Below, piece after piece: positions 40,552-51,731 of a stretch of 64,000 bases of DNA (position 1 is the stretch's first letter; each line of letters opens with the position of its first letter). Under the pieces are notes generated by a model, which saw nothing but the letters and a program-made list of their open reading frames with translations, was not told the origin of the DNA and made no database searches. Where the stretch lies: NCBI GenBank assembly GCA_030068145.1, contig JAPJBO010000270.1, forward strand, positions 186,001 through 250,000, in the 5' to 3' direction. The DNA is from Diplonema papillatum. Lineage: Eukaryota > Euglenozoa > Diplonemea > Diplonemida > Diplonemidae. The translations under genes were made by a program, and so were the position numbers.

Positions 40552-43500
40552 ATATATATATATATATTTGCGCATTTGAGGTGCGCAAAAAGACCCCCTG
40601 TATTATCCTATGCGACGAAAATCGGCCCAACAACGTCTAAAGTGCCATCTGGGGGTCAGATTTTTGGCTATATCGAGTTCCAAAACTCCCGGTGTCGATA
40701 CTTGCCGTGGATAGCTCTTTCCATCCCAATTTTCTTTCCGAATTTTGCTCAAAATTTGACCTAAACATGGCGGAAATGAGGAAGCAAAATATATGACACG
40801 TTTTCGTGGAATGAGTGATATGATGTCTGATTTTCCTTGAGCTATCGTACACCAGCACCCCCAAATCTCCTTTTTGGCTTTTTGGCGGCGATTACGCTCG
40901 ATCAGGCTCGAACATGTTTTTATTTTTATTTTTTTTTGTATAAGCACCTGTGCTTTGTAGGAAATGCTTGAGGAGACTGCCAGTTGCGATAGATCAAAGG
41001 AGGTAAATGTGCTGTAGCCCACACGAAACACAGGAAAATCTGGGTTTAGTGGCGGGCGTAAGCGTTCAACAAAAAAGACCCACTTTGTGTAGTGGTATTG
41101 TTTTCTCCCTCTAGCCTCCTTCGAAATGAGCACAAGGCAGTCCCTCGAGTATTTACTTGGCTGCTTTTGTCCTCGAACGCCCCCCACACAACGCGTCCCG
41201 TTCTTCTTTTCCCCCGCTTGGCCAAGTACGAGGGGCGAAAGCGTATGCCCGCAGCCACCCGGCATCGTCGGTGGCTGCTCTGAGGACGGTCTCGAACATC
41301 CGTTAAAGGGTACAGATGCCGGCTCGCCACCTCGTCGAACGTGCAGGGGGTTGCCCTCCGTCGATGTCCATCCTCCTGCTGCCGGCGACGGCTTCCCGGT
41401 AGGCGGGAAGGAGCATCACAGCCGTAGTGCGGCAGATGCACACCGGCGCTGGCGATCTCTACGACCTTGCAGCCGCCGAGACCGACTGTACTGGCCGGTG
41501 CCGCATCGGCAATGGCAGCAGAATTGTGTTGCTTACACTGTCTTAATAGACACCAGCCGCTGAATGAGCAGCCGTAAATTCCCCCGCCTGGGGCGGATGG
41601 TGCGGCACTCCTAGTTTCACTTTTCAGTTCAATTACGCTCGATTATGTTTCCATAGTTAGGAGGTTGTCCCACCTCAGAAACGAAAACTGGGAGATTGTC
41701 CCAGGGGCCACCTCACCTTCTCGAACTGACAGTACCATACTGTTCGGCCGGGGAACCCCGAGGTCTTTTCTCAGGAAACGATAGTACCTTCAATGCTGTC
41801 TCAATAGTAATGCAGCTCTGTTTCAGAAAAACGGTCAAGTTTTAGGCTGGTCGAGTTTTGAGCCATATATGCCCCCCCGGACCCGGAACCCCCAAAACCA
41901 TCATATGACAAAATACCGTGCGCGGGTGATATACTCAAAACGTGATAAACGGTGGTGTCCACGTGCACGTGGCTCGAAGTGAGCTCTTCGAAGACTTCGG
42001 GTTGCATCGTTATGATTAACAGACTCTTTATCCGATTGGGTTCGAGCCTGGCTCAATACGTGTGCAGCTTTCAAGCAACGCCTGCAGATCCGTTCTCGAT
42101 TGACGCATTCGAACGCCGAAACGGAGGGAAGGGACCTCTTCATTTCCTAGTGCCCAAGGCGGGAGTTCTCGAACTTTCGAGAGGTGCAACTGGAATGGGA
42201 AAGGGGAAACAACATGCCCAGGGTCTTAAACAGGATTCACAGCCACCGCTCGAATCAAGGGCCAGGAGCACCGCGTAGAACAGAGTCAGGCATACCAAGA
42301 AGCCACCTCACCACTGGCATCAGCTCGTTGATAGCAAATCGAGGAGCTTTTTGAAACCAACCCCCGAGCTTGCTTTCACGTGCAGGAAAATCGCTGTGAA
42401 GGTTTGGAAATATTCTCCCGAGCACACCGCCAGCTTTCGTACAGATCTATGCCCTTTATCCCCTTCCCTTCTCGACGATGCAAATACCGGTGGCACTGGA
42501 CTGCAGACCGACACGGGCTCCCGTGACAATTCTGTGAGTTTCTTTCACGGCTAGTTGTGAACGTGTACGTAAAAGTGTGGACACGAGACAGAAAACAGAA
42601 GTGGAAGAAATACCTTCACAACCACACCCAAATCCAACTCGAAACCGAAGACCTAACAAACACTGGCCTGTCTATACCATTAGCCTCGGCAAAAAAAGGC
42701 TCCGCGCCGAGCTGGACAGCCACGCATACACCAGTGCGGGTCTTACGTGTGTCACGCACGAGTTTCTGAGATGGCAGTAAGCAAACGTTCTCCTTGTTCT
42801 CCCACGTCATCACCACCGTACCAAAACGGCGGCCTGCAAAGCCTACGAAACGACTCACGCCCGCGCGAATAGTGAGGACGCGAAACCTCCCGTAGTGGTT
42901 CGCGCACAAACAAAAGGGCTGTTTTGTTCTGCCCAAGAACATTCGCCCACCTTTTTGCCATTCTTCTAAGCTGCACGACTCGCCAGACACCCCGCCTGCT
43001 GTCTCCGGCCCCCCGCCTGCTGTCTCCGGCTGCTTCGCCAGACGACACATATTTCTACGGTAGCGTCACCTCCCCGATCCGAGTTGATTGCCAGATGGAT
43101 GTGGGCAACTGCACCTTTGTACCACCGACACCCTCTGGGTGCTTCCAGGTTTCGCGCAATTCGTATGCGGGTTTAGTATGAAAAACGTTTAAATCTATCC
43201 GTTTGTAGTAAGCTTCGCAATTGTGTTCTTGCAATATCTAACCGAATGGTGGGTGGCGGATTCCCGCGCTCGTGCGCAAGACACAATTATGCTGCTTTTG
43301 CAGTGCAAGCTGAACCCGGTTCGCGACTTCGGTTGCGGTAAAGTGTTACAAAGTCTTCGGCTTTCAGATCCGGATACGCCTTATGCAACATGATAGTTAT
43401 GAGGTCACTTGAAGGATACCCGTGTGCAGCGTTCGAAAGAGTTTGCGTATCTGGAGTCTTTTTTTTTTGGGGGGGGGAAGGCCCTTTTGACCCTGTATTT

Positions 43501-43860
43501 TTTGAGAAGATTTTTGAAACAGCCCGAAGATATTCGTCGATTCCTGATATTCGTCCAGCGTAATTGTTGTCCAGATTACTGACCGGGTTCCAAGTACATG
43601 CTGTCAATTCTGTCTGAGTGCGCAACGCAGTTTACTGATAGCCTTCTGTGCCAGGGGTCGGATACATTTACTTGCTGACCGGTGCTAATGTTGTAAAGGC
43701 CCACCTATCAGGACGTGCGTTCAGCTCCACAAGGTTCGTTTTGTTAAGGCAACTCATGATCACTTCGGTGTGAGGGATTAGTCCTGCTAGAAACTACTTG
43801 TGGCCGCTGCTCCGTTGCGTGGTCTTCTCTCCGTACAGTGTTCGACGTCCTTCCAGAATT
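40552..43860. other. no firm gene; dispersed-repeat copy at 40925-41075
   Basis: Frames up to about 220 codons (40603-41265 minus) lack recognisable motifs. The segment 40925-41075 is the second copy of the repeat at 28858. ATTACGCTCGAT units recur near 40890 and 41635. A short tandem CCCCGCCTGCTGTCTCCGG pair lies near 42995-43035. Confidence 0.4.
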
Positions 43861-43861
43861 G

Positions 43862-43975
43862 GGACCCAATTTCTGGATCCAAATTCTGGATCCAAATTCT
43901 GGATCCAAATTCTGGATCCAAATGGATCCAAATTTTTGGACCCAAATTTTTGGACCCAAATTTTGGACCAAAAAA
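43862..43975 (+). repeat. tandem GGATCCAAATTCT repeat
   Basis: About eight short imperfect units (TTCTGGATCCAAA drifting to TTTTGGACCCAAA) just left of the foldback element. Confidence 0.85.
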
Positions 43976-44004
43976 CACTAAAAAATCGATCTTCCAAAAT
44001 TTTG

Positions 44005-45285
44005 ACATATTTTTTGCAAATGCATATGCATATATTTGCAAAAAACCATGCATATATGGGTCGATTTAAAAAAGGGGGGGGGGGGTTCACTTCTGGTCGG
44101 GTTTTTTGCTTTCCGTTGATGTTCACGCAGCTCAGACACAAGGAATCGTCCCAGAAAGTTGTTTTAGGAGGTATTCTGACCATAAACGTGGAGAAGCCAT
44201 CAACAAAACATGAAAACAGCCCCCAAAATGGTGAAGTCACCCTATTTTCAATCACTTTGGGGCACCTGTGGTGTGACTGCTGTGCAATGCCTTTTTGTCG
44301 CCGCACCACCCCAGAACGCCTTGAAAACCCTGGCAGAACACCTTCACGGCCCCCAGAGGACATTGGAAAACCCCTGGCGCACATTGGCAGACCCTCAAAA
44401 CACCTTGACAGACCTCTTGAACACCTTGAAACCCCCCGAGAACACCTTGAAACCCCCCAGAATACCTTAGAACCCCCCCAGAACACCTTGAAAACCCTCC
44501 AGAACACCTTGGACACTCCTCAGAACACCTTGGAAGACCCCCTTACAACCTTGGAAACACCCAGAGCACCTTGGAAAACCCCCCAGGACACTTTGGAAGA
44601 CCCCCTGGACACTTAGGAAGACCCTGGACACTTAGGAAGACCCTGGACACTTTGGAAGACCCCCGGCACACCTTGGACGACCTTCAGAACACCTCGGAAG
44701 GTGTCCTGGGGGTCTTCCAATGTGTTGTGGGGGGGTTTTCAAGGTGCTCCAGGGGTTCCAAGGTGTTCAAGAGGTCTCGTAAGGTGGTTTGAGCGTCTGC
44801 CAACGTGCGCCAGGGGTTTTCCAGGGGGCTTGAAGGTGTTCTGCCAAGGTGTTCTGGGGGTCTTCCAAGGTGGTTTGGGGGTCTTCCAAGGTGTTCTGGG
44901 GTTCTTCCAGAGTGTTCTGGGGGGTTTCCAAGGCATTCTGGGGGTTCTTCCAGTGGAGCAGCGACAAAAAGGCATTGCACAGCAACCACACCACAGGTGC
45001 CCCAAAATGATTGAAAATAGGGTGAATTCACCATTTTGGGGGCTGTTTTCATGTTGTGTTGATGGCTTCTCCAAGTTTATGGTCAGAAACCCTCCTAAAA
45101 CAACTTTCTGGGATGATTCCTTGTGTCTGAGCTGTGTGAACATCAACGGAAAGCAAAAAACCCGACCAGAAGTGAACCCCCCCCCCCCTTTTTTAAATCG
45201 ACCCATATTTGCAAAAAAACTTAAGTTTTTTTGCAAATATATGCATGTTTGTACGAACATGCATATATTTGCAAAAAAACAATAA
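44005..45285. mobile_element. foldback element FB1 with centre-inverting 21-base minisatellite
   Basis: Arms of about 290 bases (about 44050-44330 and 44935-45215) are imperfect reverse complements, including poly-G/poly-C tracts and GGTCGGGTTTTTTGCTTTCC against its inverse. Between them a minisatellite of 20-21-base units (AGAACACCTTGGAAGACCCC) runs to about 44695 and then continues as its reverse complement (GGTGTTCTGGGGGTCTTCC). The whole 1.2 kb can fold on itself. No protein is encoded. Confidence 0.8.
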
Positions 45286-46169
45286 AGTGCGCATATATCT
45301 GTATATTACCCTTTTTAAAATCGGGGGAAATCGGGGAGGTTTCACTTTAGTGCACTGGCTGGGAAAAAGTGTTTTTTTCGGCCCATTGGCATGACTACCA
45401 ATTGAAAGGCTGAGAAAGAAAATAGAATTTCTGACGAACACAACGATCGCGCCCTCCCGCCGGCTCTTCCCGGCTACTCGCGTCCTCCGCATCGCGGCGT
45501 GCCTATCGGCGCAAGCGAGAAAGCGAAGACTCCGATTCCTTTTCGGATTATGAGATCGTGAGCAACTGCCAACAACAGTTGCAGCCGACTAGAGTTGCGC
45601 CGCGCCGAAAGCGCGGAAAAAGTGACCCTTCTGGAGTCACGTAGCGAAAAGCTGGCATAGTGCGGTACTCATTTGCATGCAAATGACTCCCCACTAACGC
45701 AACAAGAAGACGAATTTCTGAGAAATGGCAAACGAACGGAAAAAAGAAATGTTAGCCGAGGCACGTCTTGTGCGACCCGGTCAGCTTTAACGCCCGCGCT
45801 TCCTTGACAACTGCCGGGGTTGGCATTCGGACTGCTTTTAGTTGCGCGGACTTTCGGTTCGACGCTGCGCTGCTTCCGCTTGTCGTGTCTTCGATAGACA
45901 CCAGCTTCTTCTCTCTCTTATTTTCTGCAGGGCCGTCCTGCTTCCTTCCGAGGTGGTAAGCAGCATGTGGAGTTTTGTTCAGCCAACGGCTTTCTGCTGA
46001 AGAACAAGGAAATCCGGGACGGGCTAAACAGGCGGCGGCTACGATGAAGATGTTGGTATCTTCTACAGCTAGTGCACAGCTGTCCGATCGAAGTTCGACT
46101 TTGGCGCATTGGCCAGCCATGCATACCCAGAACCCTGAAGAGGGCCTATACAGAGCACCCGAATTACGG
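45286..46169. other. spacer upstream of a hAT remnant; motif shared with the 2.16-kb element
   Basis: At 45665-45712, TACTCATTTGCATGCAAATG is followed by CGCAACAAGAAGACG, as at about 34567 and 39490-39545 in the two element copies. No gene is recognised. Confidence 0.4.
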
Positions 46170-46630
46170 CATCTTCATCAGTCTTCGATTCCTTCACCCA
46201 GCAATGGTCCTCCTTGAGCGAACCAGACGGTGCCTCTATCGAGGCAATGTGTGCTCTGTTTGCCGCGAGCTTCGCCGGTCGGTCAGAAGAGGTGTCCGGG
46301 CAGTTTGTGCAGTGGGCCGGCAGTGCTACGCTGACAAGCACCCGCGGTACAGCCCACGACTATTGGGCATCCTACACGGGGGAGCATCCGGCACTGCAGT
46401 GCTTCGCTAAAATGTGTCTCAAGCTTTCACCGACCGACACACACGTGGATTCGGCCTTCAGTACACTGAACATACTCGGAGAGAATAAAAGACGCCGCCG
46501 GTTGAAGCCGGAGATCATCGCAATGCGCGGCACTGATGCGATGTCGCAGGTGGGATTCGCGAAGCTGGTTGAGTGCCATGCGTCATCTTCAGAGGAGTCG
46601 GACTTGGTGAGTAGGTGTCATGGCCCGTGA
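46170..46630 (+). pseudogene. hAT transposase C-terminal fragment
   Basis: The frame contains AHDYWASYTGEHPALQCF, LKLSPTDTHVDSAFSTLNIL and RRRRLKPEIIAM, the order of the hAT dimerisation domain (W...L, the S/E-x-x-FS motif and the Arg-rich RNRL-like block). The usual VER is HVD here. The catalytic Asp residues and the N-terminal half are not found in the preceding 500 bases. It is distinct from the hAT protein at 1-4617. Confidence 0.55.
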
Positions 46631-47619
46631 GAAATAGCCGGAGAAAAGTTATTCTGAGAGTATCCCAGTTTCGAAACACGTCGAATAGTTATTTAATGCG
46701 ATGTATGCACTTGTATTCCCATATCTTTGCCTTGCAGACAGGTAGAGTCCAACTACACATACCCCCGATTTCCCCCGATTTTCCACCCATTTCCCCCGAT
46801 TTCCTTACCGAGTTTCCCCCGATTTCCCCCCGATTTCTGCTGAGCCATCAGACCCCCGATTTTCCCCGACAAATTTGTCGGGGGTTACATGTATGGCAGG
46901 CCATGGACTCCGTGCAGTACCGGGAGGTTCGGTACGTTGTGAAGCAAAAGTTCCCGTAGCTCGAACACCTGTCAACGCCTTCGACCTGCTGATGAAAAAG
47001 TTCTATCAGGAAGTGGCCAAGACCCTTCTCAAACTTGATGGGCTCCCACTTTCTGTGCAGCTGTTGCAGTAGTATGAGGGCACCAACAAGGTGATGCCGT
47101 ACCGCCGACATCCCCCGGTGCACCCTTCAGAACCTGCAAGAACAAGAAAGTAGCCTGAGAAATGTGTTGGCCTTGCCGTGGGTCGCAGAGCTGAGGTATT
47201 CTCAGCATCCAAAACTGCAGGAAGTGAGAGATGTGGAGATGTGGTGCCTACCCGTATCGTAACGCAGCAAGCGCAAGACTAACAGCGCACTGAGCAACGC
47301 AGTGCGGGAGTTCCATCCCGAAACCCTGTTTGCGACTGGAAGCAGTCCATCGTGAAAGCGGAGGGCAATTCGAGCCGTTTTCATTGGACACCGTGCCCGG
47401 CCTCTCTGACGATCGCCGTGCTCGGTTCAAGCAGATCCAAGGGGTAAAGACGAGCTTCCCCTTCGGTGTCCTCCTGCTATCAGTCCTAGCCGACACCACC
47501 ACATCATCATCATACTCGGCAGGCGTCTGGAGGTGACGGATCTGCTGAATCATCTCCATGAAGGACAACGACAGGTCGTTGATCTCAAGGAGGTGTCGAT
47601 CCTTCACTGCACCAATCTC
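46631..47619. other. no recognisable gene
   Basis: CCCCCGATTT repeats at 46765-46870; otherwise short frames. It may be the interior of the Harbinger-like relative that ends at 48293. Confidence 0.3.
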
Positions 47620-48293
47620 AACATCGATGGCGCAAAAACACGGCAGTGTCCCTTCCTTTTGCTTGTGCCCTGTTTTTGCATCAGCATGTAACACTCACTT
47701 AGTCAAGGTGAAACAGTTGAAGGCTGTACTTTCTCTCACCCGGGAAGGCTCGGCAGGCGGGCGGGTTCTCCGGTTTGTTCTCGGTCGGTGTCGGGTGTGC
47801 TTTGCCGGCGAAGCTTTCGTGGTGCTGCAGCAACAGTTAGTGTGAAAGCATGACCTAACGATCCTTTGGCCTCGCTTCTTGTTCGAGGGATGAAGCCGGA
47901 GGTGACAAATTTTTCACAGGGATAACTGGCTTGTGGCAGCCAAGCGTTCATAGCGACGTTCAAAACAAATTAGAGATTCGCAGCGAGCTTCTACTCCGGC
48001 GTTCCGCTGACGTGTCGTTGTTGGCCCCACGAGCGGGGTTTGGTGTTTCCGCAGCCGAAGCGCGGACTTCAGTGACCATCTGGAGTCCCCCCATGACACC
48101 CTGTTGTGCTCTTCCCACAGCAAAAAAGAAAAAATATTTTTTGTTCAACTATTTTTTTTCCACGGTTTCCCAAAATTTTCCGCGCGCTAGGACGCCGATC
48201 AAAAAAAAAAAAAAAAGCCAAACAAACAAAGGTCGCAAGACACCAAACTGATCGTCCTTCGGGATCGACGGTAACACAAAAAATAGTCTGCCC
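47620..48293 (-). mobile_element. partial relative of the 29594 Harbinger-like element
   Basis: The right end AATAGTCTGCCC is followed by TAA at 48294-48296. The interior 47620-48095 is the reverse complement of 30560-30905, with a 28S rRNA insert. The poly-T/GCGCGC block adjoining the end is also shared. The other end was not found. Confidence 0.6.
47841..47962 (+). rRNA. 28S rRNA fragment (peptidyl-transferase region)
   Basis: Matches eukaryotic 28S from TGTGAAAGCATGACC through CACAGGGATAACTGGCTTG to CAAGCGTTCATAGCGACGTT, one of the most conserved parts of the large subunit. It stops abruptly on both sides. Relative to the repeat copy at 30560 it lies within an insertion of about 160 bases after GCTGCAGCAACAG. 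Confidence 0.9.
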
Positions 48294-48559
48294 TAAGTAC
48301 ACAAAATGTTTTTTTTTTTTTTTTCAGAAATCCCACTGTACCATGGCAGTCTACCCGACGGTTACTGGCTGTTACTGGCAGTTAGCGCAGACCTGTCAAA
48401 CGCACCATATATTTGCAAAAAAACTTAAACGTATAAAAAACTTATACGTGTTGCTCCTGGATCGCCAGCGCGACGACGGGGATTGCTGCCGGCAACATCG
48501 GCAGACAGACGATTTCGCATCTGTTGCTGCTATACAAGCAGCACCATGGCAGATACCGC
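48294..48559. other. A/T-rich spacer
   Basis: Poly-T run and a CATATATTTGCAAAAAAACTTA phrase similar to the FB1 flanks. No gene is visible. Confidence 0.3.
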
Positions 48560-48884
48560 CGGCTTGCAGGAGCTCTTCATCGACGATGTCGATGCTCAGG
48601 GTCTCGGATCTCGCGCTCGTGGAGAAACGCCTGCGCGTCGCGAAGCAGCTCCTTGTCGGCGACTTCTTCCAGTTGCCTCCGGTAATGGGAGTTCCGCTGT
48701 ACTCGGCGTAGGCGGGCAAGGGATCGGCGGCAGCCCTGACTTCAAGCTGATGGAACTGGCCCAGCAGCACCGCGGATTGGCGAGCGGACAGGGGCGACAG
48801 ATGATCCTGTCGGAGGTTAAGGCACTGTACACGTACCACCTGGTGCCAGAAATATTTGGCGCTGTTATTCCGCGCTTTCAGTGA
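48560..48884 (+). pseudogene. PIF1-like helicase fragment (Helitron-type remnant)
   Basis: Split over frames: LFIDDV, then after a one-base slip SMLRVSDLALVEKRLRVA and LLVGDFFQLPPVMG, then in the first frame FKLMELAQQHRG. These correspond in order to the Walker B (DE.SM), motif III (GDF.QLPPV) and the following L...QHR segment of PIF1 helicases. At least two frameshifts are needed and Walker A is absent. Eukaryotic hosts have cellular PIF1 too, so Helitron origin is only likely. Confidence 0.6.
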
Positions 48885-48894
48885 ATCGCGGGGT

Positions 48895-49860
48895 GGTTTT
48901 GGCCCCGCGGAACCTCAATGATCGTATACCCCCAAGATTTGTGAAAATGGCGCCCAGAACGACCAAAGGATGCAAAACCGAGCAACAAATAACACTTTGG
49001 GGAACTTTCGAGCACCCATGAAACTGGCAAGAATTAGCATATATTTATGCTGAGCCGCGCCCAGAACCGTGCCCAAGTGCACGAAACCACAGAAAAACTC
49101 ACCGGAATGTGCCTCCGGCGGCCAGCGGGCCTATTCTGAGGTCGGAGACCACGCGAAACGTGCTCGAAACATACCCGGATCAGTCCGGAACATGCCCGGA
49201 TCAGTTCGGGGCATGCCCGGATCAGTCGGTACATCCCTGGATCTGTCTTGTACATGCCCGGTGGTTTATGCCCAGATTAGTTTTGAATACGCCCGGATTA
49301 GTCTTGAACGTCCCCGGATCAGTCTGGTTCGTGCCCGGATCAGTCTGGTCTATACCCGGATCAACTCAGAACATGCCCGGACTGATCCGGGCATGTACCA
49401 AGCTGATCCGGACAGGAATTGGCATGTACAACACCGATCCGGACATGAACCGGACTAATCCGGGTATGTACCACGCTGATCCGGGTACCGGACGGATCCG
49501 CCATGTAAAAACTCTGATCCGGGCGTGTACTCATGCCCCGAACTGATCCGGGCATGTTTCGGGCACGTTCCGCATCGTTTCCGGCCTCAAACCGGGGCCC
49601 GCTGGCCACCGAAGGCCATGTGCCAGGCCCCGAGAGCATATTCTGATCATTTTTTCTGTGGTTTCGTGCACTTGGACACGGTTCCGGGCTGTTCAGCGTG
49701 AAATACCCGGTTTCGTGGGAGGCCCAAAGTGCCTATTTTTGCTCTTTTTCGCTTTCTCAGGTAGTTCTGGGCGCCATTCTCACCAATCTTGGGGGCATAC
49801 TCTGTCAATTAGGTGCTGCGGGGGCAAAACCACCGGGATTTCCTAAAATTTGCTGAGAAT
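48895..49860. mobile_element. foldback element FB2 with centre-inverting 21-base minisatellite
   Basis: Left arm (about 48895-49160) and right arm (about 49560-49860) are imperfect reverse complements: TACCCCCAAGATT against AATCTTGGGGGCATA, CGTGCCCAAGTGCACGAAAC against its inverse, and GGCCAGCGGGCC against GGCCCGCTGGCC. The centre is a 21-base minisatellite (ATGCCCGGATCAGTCTGGT) that flips to TGATCCGGGCATGTACC near 49380. The architecture matches FB1 but the sequence is unrelated. Confidence 0.8.
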
Positions 49861-49861
49861 A

Positions 49862-50975
49862 CAGTGTAGGCTTTCGTGCCTATGTATGGCAATTTTGGAA
49901 ACGGCACGGGCGTTTGATCAATGTACTGAATTGACGAGCAGCCGAAAAAACACTGTAGTTCTGTTCCAGACCGGCCCGAATCGTGGTTCGTGAGCGGGCA
50001 CGTGTGTGCGGTTTCTTGTGTGTGCACCCCTCGAGTTCAGAAAAGTCGCGCTCTGCGGTAGAAACCCCATCTTCAATGGCAAGCGGTATCCGCTGTCCCC
50101 ACACTAGCCGAAGACAATCCTACCCCTGTGGTACCTCATTTCAAGTTCTCACTGCCGCCTCCATTGCACCGTCGGTGGCTGCATGCTACCATATTACAGG
50201 AAAAAACGAAAGGGGGGGCAAGTCCGCTCAACGTACACAGTGCCGACAAAAGCGCAACCAGAACGAGGACACAGTGCCCGGAGCTAAACAGAGACGGGAG
50301 TCACATCCTCTCGCAGACCGAGACAACGTGCTACGACAACTGAGAGGCACGCGTTCATTGCCGCGCGTGTCAGGCTGGCCACAGTGGCCCCCAGTCGGGG
50401 TAGCGCAAACCCGGTCTTGGGGACCAAACAGTGAGCAGGGAATCGTAAGCGTCTTCAATGGAGATTCACGCGGCCCTGACCCGGCCTGCCGGCATGCACG
50501 CCTATGGCAACATATCAGACACCCTCGCGGCTTCCGTCAGTGCAAGGTTTGACTTTCTCGGATGTTGAGCAAACGCTAAGCAAATTACGCAGATTGCACA
50601 AAATATCAACCTAATGAGGCAGCAGCGAAGAGAGTGCCTTGCATACTTGGACAGGCTAGTGCGGTTAAGAAGAAGTTTGGGTCGGTTTTGAGAGTGAGGA
50701 GCAGGAAACCGTGCCACCGATGTTGTAGGCAACCGCTGGCTGGGTGCGACCCCTTTTTGGACCCACACGAACATCACCTGTCCCCACTGTAGGCTCCTGC
50801 AATGTCTGGCAATTTAGGAAGCGGCACGGGCAACTGATTGACATTAGGGTTGAGCAGCCGAAAAAACTCTGTTAAGTTCTGCTACAGACCGGCCTGAATC
50901 AAAAGTTGTTTTTCCAAATGTGTGCACTCCTCAAGTTCAGAAAAGACGCGCTCTGCGGTAGAACCCCCATCTTAT
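49862..50975 (+). repeat. pair of about 200-base direct repeats (49862-50080, 50785-50975)
   Basis: Shared phrases in order: TGTAGGCT, GCGGCACGGGC/ACGGCACGGGC, GAGCAGCCGAAAAAAC, CAGACCGGCC and TTCAGAAAAG(T/A)CGCGCTCTGCGGTA. About 920 bases apart with no recognised gene between, so either two dispersed copies or the ends of a small non-coding element. Confidence 0.6.
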
Positions 50976-50998
50976 TCACTCGAGCAAGTGGGTTTCCA

Positions 50999-51085
50999 CC
51001 TGCCACGCGACTTTTCCGCACGCTCGTTGCACACTCAAGGGCTACTCTTCTCACACTGTGCCCACTTTTCTTGCACTGTAGCCTT
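50999..51085 (+). repeat. repeat shared with the flank of the recombinase fragment (29690-29820)
   Basis: CACCTGCCACGCGACTTTTC, then a TTGC(A/G)CACT...GGGCTACT block and CTTGCACTG units, as at 29690-29820. A related inverse lies at 30405-30560. Confidence 0.7.
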
Positions 51086-51731
51086 TTGGTGGTTTTCAGT
51101 GCAAACGAAAAGGAGAAAGAAGGTTCCAAAGCAGACATCCATGACACAGCACCACCTACAGAGTTGAGCAGGATCCGCATCGGTTCAACCTGAAGCGTGA
51201 AGCTCGCACTCATTGCATTGTTTTTCGACTTTTCTGGACGACCGATGCAAGCCGAAAGCTGAAACTACGTCGTGGAATCTGAAAATACGTTGTCCATGCA
51301 AGCCGAAGCTTGAAGACTTCTGTCGTCCGTACAAGCCGACGACGGAATTTGAAGTCCGTATTACACCAAAATCGGTGAACGTGACAAGTGGGCCATACTT
51401 CGATTGAGAAGAAATTCGCGGGTTAAGTGTTTCGCGCCACTTCTCGTAAGAGTCTCGGCAGGACTCAACCCTGTGTGATCCAGATGGCGAGTGCCGACCA
51501 TGACGGGTACTTGCACCAGTCAGTTTGGATTAGCCAATCCGTCTGCACAGAGAGAGCTTGTGGGGCTATGTGTAAAGACATCCAGGTGTTGCACGGGGCC
51601 GAGACCCATGCAGCTATCACCGCAAGATGGAAACAGAAATAATGAGCCTATCGGATAGAGCTGACAACTTCTCACACTTTTTACTCCGCTCTATCCGTCC
51701 CTCGAAGGATCCCGCCCCTTCGGACTGAAAG
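51086..51731. other. spacer upstream of the serpin gene
   Basis: No gene seen. A stem ATAGAGC...GCTCTAT at 51654-51693 could form a hairpin. The serpin promoter should lie here. Confidence 0.3.

Noticed and set aside
44739..45260. Pro/Thr-rich repeated peptide frames over the FB1 satellite on both strands
   Set aside because: A 20-21-base satellite is open in several frames by periodicity; no gene is needed to explain it.
49069..49546. NMPGSVRGMPGSV-like repeat peptides
   Set aside because: Frames through the 21-base satellite of FB2.
49862..50975. Small LTR retrotransposon
   Set aside because: The two direct copies lack TG...CA ends and no primer-binding site or polypurine tract was seen; kept only as a repeat pair.
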